Of a stretch of DNA of 64,000 nucleotides, positions 1 through 13,953 are shown piece after piece; the first letter of the stretch is position 1; every line of letters begins with the position of its first letter. The stretch spans positions 164,115 to 228,114 of the forward strand of contig JBBPTG010000026.1 of the NCBI GenBank assembly GCA_038093975.1, read 5' to 3'. The position numbers and the translations under genes were made by a program. Origin of the DNA: Chalciporus piperatus. Its lineage: Eukaryota; Basidiomycota; Agaricomycetes; Boletales; Boletaceae. The notes beneath the pieces were generated by a model, which had not been told where the DNA came from, ran no database searches, and worked only from the letters and a program-made list of their open reading frames with translations.

Positions 1-53
1 CATTGCCCCCAATATTGATCCATATATACACGTACTAACTCGATCCCCTTCAG

Positions 54-1595
54 CAAATTCTCAGCCATATGGAGGAATCAGGTATCTACAACGAATCCGA
101 TCTCGGCCCCTTCCAGCGCCGATTAGGAGAATTGCGCTCCATCGTCCAACACGATGCCGATAGCGGAAAGCATCCAGAAGCAATGACCAAACTGCTCGAG
201 CGTCAGCTCAACGAATGTGGTGCGCATTCGCTTTTTTTTTTTTTTTTTTTTTTTTCATTTCCGATTTTCGAACAAGGTCGGTTCAGATCAAGGGTACTGA
301 TTCGTTTTCCGGGCTTCTTCTTCTTCTTTCTTAAAGATGCGATCGTGCGTTCACTACAAGACTCGTTGACTGAAATCTCTGTCGAGCTCATTCCTATCCA
401 CGAACGACTAGTCACTCTCCGACGACAACTAGTAGCCCTGGCTGCCAAGGAAGGATCACACAAGTCCGAGCTCAAGCCTCTGGCTGAAGAGCTTCGGAAG
501 ATCGACGCGTTGAGTGCCCCGTTCATTCTACCAGATGCCAAGGAACTAGTGACTGAAATTGACACGCTCGATTTATAATAGGAAACGCGTCGATGGCAAG
601 TTTCTCGGGCCAGGAGGAATCGTACCTGCGTCTCAAGCTGTCTGCACGTCCCTCCTGGAGGAATGCTTTGACATCCTCCAACAAATCAAGGCCCAAGACG
701 ACTCCAAGAACGTGGCCAGTTCGCTGAAGCCAATACACGACCGGCTCAACGGGCTTCGCGCCGAGCTCGAGAACCTCGTTCTCACACATCGATGGAGTCT
801 TCGCGAGACGGATCTCTACAACTATTCGCTGAGTCTGCAGGAGATCGACAAGATGAGGATCGATGGCAAGTTTGTCGATATGGAAGGGAACCGTCCGCCA
901 GGACAATACGTGAGTCGTCTTTCGATCTGTCGATCTTTTCGGCGGTGATGAACGGCGCATTTTTTGGTTTGTAGGTCCTGCTTTACCTCTTGAGACGATG
1001 TTATGGCCTCATCTACCGGTTGCTCTCCTCAAGCGAGCCTGTATCAGAGGAACTCATGCCTGTCGTACGTGTCCCCCTTCCTTCCTTCCTTCCTCCTCCT
1101 ATATATATATATATATATACCTAACCACACGACCGACACAAAGGCGAACAAGCTCTCTACGGTCAAGAAGTGCCTGAACGAAGTATACAAGTACGGAGGA
1201 CCGTTTAGTCCCCGAGACCTCTACCCCGTGCGTTCCGTTTTCTGGACGTCGCCGAACAAAACGCGCGTGTGTTGCTGACGAAGTTTCGTCGCAAGTATCA
1301 ATTAGCACTCCATCAGATCGATTCCATGCGCAAGGACGGCAAGTTTGTGGGCCACGATGGAAGCGTTCCGGAAGGTCAGGGAATCATCATGGCGCATCTC
1401 AACGAATGCCACGAGCTGCTTGAGATGGTGAGTTTTTTTTTTGGTGGGGCTCTCTTGTGTGTGTCGTGCTGCGATTGACCGTGGTATGTGCAGCTCAAGG
1501 AATCGATGGACGACGAAGAAGAAGACAACTACGACGAAGATGAGGAGGAGCAGTTGGGCGCGATGTCGGACTCGACTGATGACGAAGCTGATTGA
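54..1595 (+). CDS. DUF2408 family protein, 5' partial
   Basis: Conserved fungal protein of unknown biochemical role. The window opens inside it: an ACTAAC branch-like site and CTTCAG acceptor end at 53, and reading runs on in phase 0, so the true start lies upstream of base 1 and ATG 69 is internal. Three related repeats carry the signature I-D-x-x-R-x-DGKF (near 587, 857 and 1330), as expected of DUF2408. Introns are at about 218-336 (with a 20+ nt T run), a short one ending at 582 whose donor is uncertain, 910-974, 1062-1140 (with an AT microsatellite), about 1230-1282 and 1427-1493. The C-terminus is very acidic and ends in SDSTDDEAD before the stop at 1593-1595. Family call is fairly sure; function is unknown. 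Confidence 0.8.
1099..1119. repeat. AT dinucleotide microsatellite
   Basis: An uninterrupted alternating AT run lies inside an intron of the DUF2408 gene, just upstream of the CTAAC branch-like site. It has no visible coding role. Confidence 0.8.
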
Positions 1596-1795
1596 CCAAC
1601 TTGTATTTCATGTTTAACAAACTTCATTTCTCCGGTGCAGCACGCACTATGTTTTTTCTTTCTTATGTTTTATAGTAACCATGCGTCGTGCTGCGAAATA
1701 ATGATGGCATTCGCAAAGGTATAACAGGCATGAGGACCAAGGAATGTAATTTTATGTCAACCTGCCCCACACCAAAGCGGACGTGTCATCGAGAT

Positions 1796-3904
<2,109 letters not shown>

Positions 3905-4089
3905 TGTCGACCAGGTAAAGGTGAGGGGATGAGAGTCAAGTTCGCTCTTAGGGAAGACTCGGGTCAACACCAAAAACTCATTATTTAAATCCCAGTTTCA
4001 ATCACCGACGTGGGAGCGTGACAACGGAATACACATGTCACACTACTACACGTCACACCGTCACACCTCACCTACTCCATCGTCCTCCA
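3905..4089. promoter_or_regulatory. Divergent promoter between ATP1 and mitochondrial bL21m
   Basis: Only 185 bp separate the two start codons, so the genes must share upstream sequence. It holds an AT-rich TATTTAAAT stretch near 3983-3991 and several CACGTCAC/CGTCACAC-like elements near 4030-4065. Both products go to mitochondria, so co-regulation is plausible but is inferred from spacing only. Confidence 0.5.
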
Positions 4090-4618
4090 ATGGCGACCTG
4101 GCACATTCGCAGCTGGCTCTCTCAGAGTATCAGAAAAAGTGAGTTACATACAAATACACCTCTTTTTACGCGTAATCTCACCACCCCCGTGTCAAGTTGC
4201 GACTGCGGCCGTTCATACCACGCCCGCTTCAACGGTCGAGGCTTTGAACCTCATCCGATCCCAGCCGTCTCAATATGTCATCGCTTCTGTCGTCGGGAGA
4301 AAGTACATTCTGACCCCACGCGATACCCTCACCGTCCCTCACCTAAAGGACGTGAGTGTCGGTGACATCCTCCACCTCCGTGACATCCATGAAATTGGGT
4401 CACGTGAATACACCCTCCGAGGCAGTCCCACCATCCCCCGCAACCACATCAAGGTGGAGGCAACCGTCGTAGAGCATACCAAAGGGTCCATGGAAGTCGT
4501 ATTCAAGAAGAAACGCCGAAAGGGCTACCAAAAGACCATCAAGAACAAACACCCTTTCACCCGTCTACGTATAGGTCCCATACAGTTCTCAAATCTCCCT
4601 TCCCCATCATCCTCATAG
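4090..4618 (+). CDS. Mitochondrial large-subunit ribosomal protein bL21m
   Basis: Component of the mitochondrial 54S ribosomal subunit (yeast Mrpl49 family). The short first exon encodes MATWHIRSWLSQSIRK; an intron at 4139-4195 follows and exon 2 resumes ATAAVHTTP. The ribosomal L21p fold is recognisable from YVIASVVGRKYILTPRD, DVSVGDILHL and the C-terminal KKKRRKGYQKTIKNKH, the family's basic RNA-binding signature. Total is about 155 residues, normal for the family. The N-terminal segment suits a mitochondrial targeting peptide. The start is chosen because it gives a basic presequence and a phase-consistent splice. Confidence 0.9.
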
Positions 4619-6207
4619 CAGCCGAAATACATCACTTACGTGGTCTCCCCCATGCCAGATTATTAATTGTGGTCTCATTAGCATAGTCTTCAATCGACAG
4701 TTCCTTTTTACGCACCCAACGCCCACATTAGCGAAGCAAAATACCACTGATCAAATTCGCCGCGTGATCAGGCATTTGGTTCTCATGTTACAACGTACGG
4801 CGGTCCAGTCTCAACGCATGTATTCCCGCTGTGCTGTCGGTGAAGACAGTCATTCGCGTAGGGGATCAGGTTGTGGGTAGAATTTTTACATACTTATAAC
4901 ATCATCCTCCATGCGGTACTGAATGGCGCGCGAGTCAAACTCGTCGATTTTTGGCATCTTCAAGCAGTTTTCCAACCAGCCGGCTTGTAACAAATCTGAC
5001 CCCCTCTGAAGGGGGGCATCGAGGAATTGCTGGAAACCATTTACTGGCCAAAGTCTGAATGCTCCCAATGAAAAACAAGGTCAGGATGCCTCGTCTAGTA
5101 ACTGCGGTATTATCACCACATGTCTCACAACATTATTAGACCCGCCAGGCCCTCGGAGACACTCGGGAACCTCGACCTCGTATTCAGGACCTTGTGCGAT
5201 CACACGAAAGAGGCCGTCCGAATCTCGAAACCGACATGTTCGGGTCTTACTTTTTTTGTCCGCCGATCTTTCCGAGACAGATGCTGCTAGATTCTCGATC
5301 GTCGGGTACTCGGGGCCTCATTTACATCCAGGTTCTGGCTGGTGAGATCGGCTGCCCGACTGGACGCCTTGCTACCACAAAGCCGCCCCCCCTTTTGAAT
5401 CTTTCAGACCCAATAATCTCGATACATGTTCGAAATTGTGCTCGTGAACGAGCGCAATTCCCGTGATCTCGGGAAGAACAGTTAGTATACAATTGGAAAA
5501 TTGACATATGGCGGGATCGCCAAAAGGGTCTGCGAGACAAGGACGCGACATTGCCCACAACGCTGGAAGCGGAGCTCGATGGGATCATCCCGACATTGTA
5601 GAGGTGACAGCACGCGCTCAAATCCTTTACCATGCCTAGTGTTTACTCCGCTCCGGCTGCTTAGACATAGATATTCGCGTGATTGAATGCATCAATTCCG
5701 CCAGTTTTTAAATCTTACTCGTTCACAAAACTTGATTAAACTCAGACTCAGAGAGGGAATAAAATCACTGGCAAACGGATGTGGTACATCGCCAAGCTAG
5801 TGTGAAACCGTTGACGGACCATATTAGATACCTGGAATTGGTTGACTCCTCAAAGAATTAAGCTCCTTCCAAAAGATGTCAGACCTCACAATAGGTTTTA
5901 TTACGTTCGTGTCGTGCAAGCCCGTATGCACACGAGGGAATGCATGATCTGTCCGAATTATGAAACGAGAGGCGTGCTGACGGTACGCACCAATAGACGG
6001 GATCATCCTTGCACAAAAAGCAACATGGTCTCCGGCCCAAACCGTTCACTGCACAGAGCACTCTCATGAATCAGGGGGGAAAGCATAGGGGAGATGAGGA
6101 GAAACAGGCTCATCGGAATTACTGAAGAACCTACGTTCGACTATAAGAAAAACATATCACTGCGGATGACAATGGGTGAGTCATAGATGCGCACGTTCTG
6201 CATTCCA
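4619..6207. other. 1.6 kb stretch without a recognised gene
   Basis: Between the bL21m stop and the PRP40 stop I find no complete gene. On the minus strand a 60-residue frame (5068-4886) contains KMPKIDEFDSRAIQYRMEDD, and a further minus reading around 5110-5290 (GLFRVIAQGPEYEVEVPE) looks protein-like but cannot be joined into a model. This could be a decayed gene or remnants of a mobile element; I do not recognise the family. No tRNA or tandem repeat was seen. Confidence 0.35.
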
Positions 6208-9180
6208 CTATATCTCCCCCTCCTCTGGGGTCTCAGCCCTGCGTGACTTATCCTTGGTGTCCTTCGGGTCGTCGACTTCAGTGTCATATCTTGCGCGCTG
6301 ACCGGAAGTCAGTCCCATCGCGATCGGTTACTATATTTTCGCTCACCTTTTCGGCTCTTTCACCATGTATCTTGTCTTCGGGTTTCGACGTATCGTGTCC
6401 CACATCTCTGCTCCGTTCGCGTTTGTCCCGGCCCCGATCTTTGTCTTCATCTTCGTTTCCGTACGGAGGCGCTTCATCAACTCCTCGCGGATGCTCTCTG
6501 GAGCTGCGACGAGGCCGCCGCTTATCATCTCGCTCGTCGCGAGGATGCCTGGAAGACCGATAGTCCCGGTCCCGATCTTTGTCCCGTTCTGAATGTCCGT
6601 GGTCGCGAGAGTATTCGTGATCGTCTACACGGTGGTGATGCCGCGAGCCGCGCACATCCCTATCCCTATCCCTATCCCTCTCCTTCTCCCTCTCACGGTC
6701 ACGATCGCCACGGTCCCGGCGGTCTCTCGCCTCGCGTTCTCGCTCACGTTCTCGCTCTTTTTCCCGTTCGCGCTCGCGTTCACGCTCACGTTCCCGTTCT
6801 CGTTCGCGATCTCTATCGGCATCGCGAGGAGGTTCTTTGCGTTTTCTGCTCGTGGTGGAAGCACCATCCTCAGAAGCAGCTTCGCGGAGACGCTCCTTTT
6901 GCCTCTTAACAAACTTGCCAAAGGCCGCGCGGCGGCTTTCTTCGTCATCGATTGCCTTGAACTCTGGAAGGTGCTCGATGAGAGGCACAACCTGGAGAAA
7001 CACGAAGCCGTGTTATCAGACAGCAACACAAACGGATACGGGTTAAAACGCACAGCTTCGTATGACATGCTGATATCGACAGGTTCAGGGAGTTTCTTGA
7101 GGGCGTAGCGGAGGTCATCCTGGAGATGCCTTTGCCTCCGTTCGTGACGGCGTTTCTCATCTTGTTGCTTCTTCACTGCTTGGTCGTGTAGCTGAAAAAT
7201 CGTTTAGCTCGTAGGTGGCTGCAGGTTGAAGGTTCTTACAGAATAGAACGCCTCCGCAAGGTCCTTATCACTGATCTTCCTAGTGGATTCGGGGTCCCTT
7301 CTCACACGCTTCACGAACTCCTCCAAAGTTGATTGCGGATCAACGACCGCAATCTTGGTTGAATCCTCTGGTGTCTCATTTGGAACATCAACTTTTCGGA
7401 TGCACTCCTCAGCAATAGCAATCTTTGCGTTGAGCTTCTGGTCGAGCTGATCAACAAGGTCCCAGAAGAGTTCCAGCGGGTTGGAACCAGGCTTTCCTAG
7501 AAGATTGAGGTAGCGCTCATCTGAAGCGAACGTTGGGTAAACCTGACGCCATTTTGAATGTGACTTGACTTTTCCAGTGTCGACGAGTTCCTTGAGGAGC
7601 GCCTGGAACCAGTCGGGATGAGATGAGAAGACGGAGATTTAACAGGTTGTTCTCACCTTGAAACCCTCACGCGACTTCCTCTCAGATCGAGTTTTTTCCA
7701 CCTGGGTACGCCGCATTTGCTCCTCGAACTCTCGTTCTTTGACTCGACTATAGTCCTCAAAAGCCAGGAGTATATCCAGAGTAGGAAGTCTGCGTAGCTC
7801 TTCATCGTCCTTCCATTCATCCGATTCGACAATCATTTCATGGGCCTTGCGCCAGCGTGTAAGAACATCGACGTCCAACTCCTTGAAGAGGGTCATAATC
7901 TTGGAGATACTGCGGGCTCTCGCAGCTCGGGTTTCTTGCTATACACACCGATATATGATATGTGAGTTAAACCAGAGACACAGATGATGCAATCGACCAC
8001 CGACCACTTCGCGTTGCTTGAGCTCTGTGACGTATTCGTCGAAAATGAGCTTCCGCTCTCCTTCGATCTTTGCCTGCTGCCAAATTGGATGTTGTGAAAA
8101 GAGTTTGTCGGCTGTAGAAAATGTCGTGTAATGAAAGACGTTCGGGTTGCCTTTGAGCATATTCCTGATTGCGGGACGTAGCTTAGACAATCGAGCTTCT
8201 CTCTCTTCATCCTCTTTTGCGCGAAGTCCGTCAGTAAACTGTGGGGCATTTGGTCAGTATTTTGTAGTGGAATGAGGAGAAAGCTCTTGCTTTTTGCCAA
8301 GCTGTCTTTTTCTCGGCGAGTGTATTCAGCGCTTTATACAAAGGATCAGTGATGATAGCCCTCATAGTCTGATCCCAACTCCAATCCGCATCGACGCCTG
8401 CTTTTCTCAACAAGTGCATGAATGCCTTTTCTCCTTCTTCCAATGTCACGAAACCGTTGTGGGGAATCAGTGGATCGTCAGGAAGGTTCGGTCGCGCAGG
8501 AAGAATACTGCCAGAAGAGAACGGGAGGGCTGAACCAGGGAGGGCGACTGTCCCAACCGCCCCATTTGCGAGAGTTGGGGTACTGGGAGCGTCAGTAGAT
8601 GCGGCCGTGATACTTTGGGCCACTGCGGGAGGGGCCGGCGGACTATGGAGCCATCAAGATTTTTTATATTTGGAATATCAGAAAGATCGACTTACACGGC
8701 ATTGGCCAGCACAAGCTGGCTACCCTGTGCTTCCTTCTCAACCTTTTCAAGGAGAAGCAGGAGTTCATCTGGGATGTCCCATTTGGATTCCTTGCTCTCC
8801 GTCTAGTACGCGTGAGGTTCAGCATTGGGACGCAAGGAATGAGATGTGACCTACGTTGTAATAGTATTTCCTCCCGCCAGAGAAGTACTCTTTCCATTTC
8901 GTCTGCGTTAGAGCGCGCTGTCATAGTTGCTAAGTAGGGAGCATCGGTAAAGAGAGAAGAATACAAACCTCGAATGGGGTCTTAAGGTCTGCGGTGAAAT
9001 CAATGAACAAGGGATAAAAAAGACACGGCATGAATGCTTACCATCTGGCTTCTCCCAAACGCTCTCTCTCGTTGCTGTGTTGAACCAATAAGTCCGTCCT
9101 TCGGGATTACGATGCTCGGTCTGGAAATAAAAAGATCAGCACAGGTCCTGACACTACAAGTTTGCGATACTGACCCACAT
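6208..9180 (-). CDS. PRP40: Pre-mRNA-processing factor PRP40 (WW and FF domains)
   Basis: U1 snRNP-associated splicing factor that bridges the 5' splice site to branch-point proteins. A 6-nt first exon (ATG TGG, 9180-9175) is spliced to the first WW domain ([19 protein letters not shown]), followed by a second WW domain ([17 protein letters not shown]). A Ser/Pro/Ala linker and several FF domains follow (first near [20 protein letters not shown], then [17 protein letters not shown]). The C-terminus is an extreme Arg/Glu/Asp-rich tail (about 6840-6400) ending TPEEGEI. The last intron uses the acceptor GGTCAG so that the reading continues [10 protein letters not shown] to stop 6210-6208. Domain order and the short N-terminus fit Prp40. 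Confidence 0.93.
6380..6850 (-). repeat. Low-complexity RE/RD repeat inside PRP40
   Basis: The 3' coding part consists of repeated CGxGAx units encoding alternating Arg and Glu/Asp with embedded His/Ser. It is part of the PRP40 open frame, an RS-like charged tail as in other spliceosome proteins, not an independent element. Confidence 0.8.
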
Positions 9181-9645
9181 GGTTATGTTCCTGTGGCCAG
9201 TGGTTAACCAGTGGATGTCACTGCCAGATGATACTCTCACAGTCTTCGACACTCGCGGCAACGATCCCGGCACCTTTACACGCGGAGTTTGAAATAACCC
9301 AGTTACCCCGCTGACTACTAGTCTCCCACGGCAGACCTCGTATACCAGATGACAGTCGATATGGTTGATATGAGGCTGACTACTTACTACTAATATTTGA
9401 TCAATATCATCGTCAATAGCATCATCAATAGCATTTCGGAACCATCTCATTGGTGGAAGGGAGAGGACAAAACTAATAATCAAAGTCTCCCAAAAGTCTC
9501 CGTCTACAAAATGTGTCATGCAGAACTACCGGGTCCAGGGAGCGAAGCTGAGTCGAGACCCAAAACCCAATTAACCCCCGTATTTGTACCTACAGTTAAT
9601 TCACATCAGCAACTTGAAATGTTACCCGCATCTGCGGGGAGAAAC
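9181..9645. other. Spacer between MMS19 stop and PRP40 start
   Basis: This 465 bp head-to-tail spacer must hold the MMS19 3' end and the PRP40 promoter. A short imperfect triplet of ATCAATAGC-type units lies at about 9404-9432. No gene or RNA is visible. Confidence 0.4.
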
Positions 9646-12600
9646 CTACCATTTTGTCCTGCGAAAATCATATTCAGAGTCTAGATAAGTAAGTGATGAA
9701 TGCGAGAGGGACAAACCGTGCATCCACTGCCTCCTTTCTCACTGCTCTTTTCGGATCATCTAAAACCTTTGCGAGGTCCTTCAAAACACCCGACTTGTAC
9801 GGGTGCAGCAGGTCATAACGCACTGCACCTGGCAGGAGTGCTAGGTACTTGAGCGCTGCAACACGAACTCTCTGCGCATCGTTAGAAGATCAGTGGGTCT
9901 ATCTCGCTATCTCAAGCCTGATTCACTCACAAGTTCTGGCATGTCTGCGACCATGCAGTTCCTAAGCATAGCAACGACGAGAGTCGAGGCGTACGTCGAT
10001 AGGATGGTCTTGTCGTTTATGTCGGTACTAAGATTGCTGGATAAAGTATCAATGATGTCTGAGCGTATCGCAGGGTCCGCGACCTCCAGTCCACGGAGCA
10101 GTAAAGGCATAAGCTACAACAAGGAATTAGATGTGCGAGGTCACTTGCTGGGACGAACATACCGTAGACAAGTGTGCTGCATACAGTGCTTTAGGGACTG
10201 CATTGACCAGGGACGAGAGCGCGATGAGATAGGCTGTCTCTCGCTTCGACCCTACATCTTTTCATTGAACCTACTGTCATCCTGTCATCATAGAACCTTA
10301 ACGACACACCATCGACTTTCTTCGCGCCCTCTACCACCTTTGGTAGTACAGTGTTGAAGTACTTCTGAACATGTAGGAACTAAGAGCGACTATGTTTGAG
10401 CGCGTCTTTGCTTTTGGGCTAGTTACCACTCACCTTGATCACAGCACCATTGCATTTAGTCAAAACTTGGTCACCTGCAGCCAGTGCTCCGATTGCATGT
10501 GCTGCGCTCCAGTCCACGGCTTCGTCGTCGAGGAGAGTAAACAGACAATCGATGAAGGACGATGCCGAAGGGTGAGACCGAACGACCAACCCTCTGCTTA
10601 CCTACACCAAGTTTGAAAACTGACCAAGAAGGGAGCCTTACATGAAAGCTCACCGAAACCCAGGTCTTTATACCATTACGCCGTGCTTCGGGGGAGAGAA
10701 GAGGGTTGTTGAGAACGTCCGTCGAGTAACTTTTCAGCATTCCATCAAGGAAGTCAGAAGCATCTAAACAAACGACATCAAAAGGTCTACTAGCAGATCT
10801 CAACAACACTTACCATCCGTGTATTTGTTAATCAGCGTTGCAAATAGCTCAGATGCAGCCTCCCTTTGTAAGGTGCTGCAAACGGGGAGATCGCACCACC
10901 GCACGAGATCTTTCAGAAAACCTGAGAGTGTGACAGAATCTATCTCGTCTGAAGTTTTCATTATCAATACCTACAGAATTCAGTCTAGGATCTCTATGGA
11001 AGTTCATGGAGACGTTTGCGTACCTCTTTTCGGATTGGTACATGTGCGGCTGCGAATAGAGCTATCGTTTCCCGCTGGCGAGCGCTAGCACCGACCTGTC
11101 AAATGATTAATACTGTATAAAAGGCGACAGAGCAAGGACACCGACATGTATGGGTCTGAATTCCTCTGTGAATGAAGGAAACTCTCCAGCAGTGACAGCT
11201 TTGACCTCGCCACGGAGAAAGGCTGTGGTGACTCCCTTGATGAACTTTTGTTGTTGTCTATACCCCTTAGTCAATATGGAAGGTAATGGATGGAAGTCTA
11301 AACATACTCCGTAGACAGGGCCTCCACGACTAACTTCACCACCCGCGCACCCACACGTAGGAGCCTCGGGTCCGTCAAAACGCGTTGCTCACTTTCCATC
11401 GCAGCCCCGATGAAGAGGCGGAAGAGATGAGGAAGGAGCTGGTCGGCATACTTCGGAACGTCTGGATCAGGTCGTGCCTTGGAGACCTTGGTTGAGAGTG
11501 TGTTGGCAAGGGCAGTGAGAATGGCATGGGCGTAAGCGGCGATGCGTTCCATCTCTTCAGTTTCCATAGTTCCTCCTGGCGAGACATGCGATATGGAAAG
11601 CATCTCCAGCTTAGCGATCAGGCGGATCACCAGAATTTCAAACAAAGTCGGTTGAGTGCAGAGCTTGCTCAAGGCGCCAAGTGCCCGCCAATAAGCCGCG
11701 CGTTCGCGCTGAGCATCTTGGGGAGGTGCGCGATCAGGAAGCATGGCATAGAGATAGGGGAGGGTTTGATCCGCGAGGTGTTGTGGTGAAACCAGGGCGA
11801 TTGAGGACAGTAAGGACAGGACATCAAAGCTGTAACAAAAGTAGTGCATCCGTCAGGAGAGAGATTGAAGAAATTCCGGATAGAAGGTACATACGTGACG
11901 TCCTCAACCTCGTCGGGTTCCTTCCCAGCAAACACTCCTGTTTCAAGCACTATGTAACCCAACTCCGAGTCTGTCAAAAAGCCGGGCAGGCGTATCAGAG
12001 CTGAAAGACCGTGAACGGCAGGCAAACGGGTTGATGAAAAATTCAGCCCGAAGATCAGCAACCCAAGTATGGTATCCTTCTGGGGTATCAGCAGTGAAGG
12101 CTCTATTGAATCCAGCTCCTTTGGCGCTTCATCGGGCGTTGTTGAGACTTCTGAGGCAGCGGGAGGGGGCGCGAAAGCCACTAGGAGGTCTGTCAAGAGC
12201 ATGATCACCGCTGCTCTGTTTGATACTTCCCCTGGGTCATGGAACAGTGTGTTCAGCTTGTTTACCGCATCTTTTACTGCATCACTCGCGAAGGTTGCTG
12301 ATGGACTACCAATGAGCACATTTCGCCATTGCTCCATGAAGAGAACGAATCTCGACGAACCTGATGAACTGACACATGCACACAATACTTTCATACCTGC
12401 CTTGGCTTGTGCTTTCTCTGGCTCTCCTATTACCTCAAGCGAATCCTCGCAAATCGTTTGAGAAACTTGGCGAATTCCATCATCTGCACTCTCTGAACTC
12501 GATCGGAGGACCCCAACAAATGCCTTTAAAGTGGCCAACGCGGTTTCTTCGGTCAGAGAGTCCGTAGGTTGGAATATCTGAAGGCATTCATAAATTGTTG

Positions 12601-13903
12601 TGTGATCCAAATACACAGCAGAAATACTCACCTCAAGTTTCAACGCACTCCAAATCTTCCGCCCAAACTCACGTGCTACTGGAGGTCCATAGACAGGGAA
12701 GCACGTGGACATTGTTTGTAAAATATCCCGCTAGTTCGTGAATGAGTGTCAAATATGCTATGGGGATGGTCTGGACAAACCTTGGTAGTGGGTGAACCGA
12801 GTGTAAGCTTTTCAAGGAAAAGGGACATGCCGGGAGAACCGAAGGCAGGGGTTGCGTTGAGACACGATCTAAGGGGCGATAATGGCGAGTTCCATGACGA
12901 TTCAGCCAATCAAGTTGAAGACCTTAAATAACCGAAAACTTACCGAAGTGAACTCTTGAGATCATCTACGTTGATTCCGTACGGGTCGTTTGGAGGGGGA
13001 CGGAATGTAATCGGGAAGTAACAGAAGGTTATGTCAAAGTAATTCTGGAGCAGGTGAGACTACGTTTATATTTCCGGCGAGTTCCTTCAAGTATTCCACG
13101 TACCTCTACGTGTTTAGAGATGTCGAAGTCTGTCAGAATCACACGCGCGATTCTGAAAGCAACAGATAGATTCCGAGGATCCTTCTCCCCCGACGCCAAA
13201 GTGGCATAACTGGAAAGGAATCTATCCCCCATATTTTTGAGATCACCTCGATGGGTATTCGCCAAAGAGTCGACGATATTGTAAACATAATATCGGGTCG
13301 ACTGCACCAACGCCGCCATATTGATATACTTGAAAATCCTAGAGTATGATTGAGTGGTTGCATGTGGGAGACGTAGTGTGACTTACGCAGAAAGAACATC
13401 AGAAACCTCAGGAGACGAAAATGCTGTGAAGGTGACGAGATGAGAGAGTCCTTTGAGAGCGGGTGTAACGGTCTCCGTGTCCTCGAGCTTGGAGCAATAG
13501 AATGTAGTCAAAACGCGGACTGGTGGGTGCGTCAGGAGTGCAAATGAAACCACATAAGACGTTGATACCTGCTTGTCGATTGAGCGTGTCCCCAGGGCAT
13601 CGCTCGATGACCAAGGATAGGATTTGTACCCCTTCGGACGATTGAATGGATGGAACGAGTCGATAGCGCAACGGGTCGACGCACCTTTGGTTCGTAGTTC
13701 ATCTTCCTCTGATGTCAGGTATTCCCCGAGGGCCTTCACGATGTCAAGGAAAGTGATGCTGCCCAACGAGATGCCTGATGAGGAGAGTCATGAGAGCGAC
13801 AGATAATATGTTCGCGAGGGTACACACCTGCAACGAGTTTATCGACTTCGGCGTCGTTTTGTGATGCTATCCAAGAGCGAACGCTGCGCTCGACGACGTC
13901 CAT
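9646..13903 (-). CDS. MMS19: MMS19 HEAT-repeat protein, cytosolic Fe-S targeting factor
   Basis: Scaffold of the cytosolic iron-sulfur targeting complex, which delivers Fe-S clusters to DNA polymerases, helicases such as XPD, and primase; it influences DNA repair and transcription. It starts MDVVERSVRSWIASQ. The N-terminal MMS19 region is recognised from TFLDIVKALGEYLTSEED and the highly conserved FRPPPNDPYGINVDDLK, followed by HEAT-type helices across roughly 1,000 residues. The C-terminal hallmark is DDPKRAVRKEAVDA joined by the last splice to RTKW and a stop at 9648-9646, matching the R-x-x-W ending of MMS19 proteins. More than ten introns. Transcribed divergently from the NDUFAF7-like gene. 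Confidence 0.93.
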
Positions 13904-13953
13904 TGTAATCCCTTGGATGATATGGCGTCGATGTCGTACGGAGACCCGATTAG
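13904..13953. promoter_or_regulatory. Very short divergent promoter, MMS19 / NDUFAF7-like
   Basis: If the upstream ATG is used on the right, only 50 bp separate the start codons (119 bp if the second ATG at 14023 is used). Such spacing leaves little room for two independent core promoters. No clear TATA box is seen. Confidence 0.4.

Noticed and set aside
231..255. Long T run as a possible phase-variation or terminator signal
   Set aside because: It lies inside a eukaryotic intron near the acceptor and is an extended polypyrimidine tract.
3905..3973. Upstream extension of ATP1 before the chosen ATG
   Set aside because: The frame is open but begins with non-ATG codons; ATG 3904 gives a normal mitochondrial presequence.
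6593..7108. Plus-strand hydrophobic open frame opposite PRP40
   Set aside because: It arises from the complement of RE/RD codons, which reads as Leu/Phe/Pro/Ser repeats; not a membrane protein.
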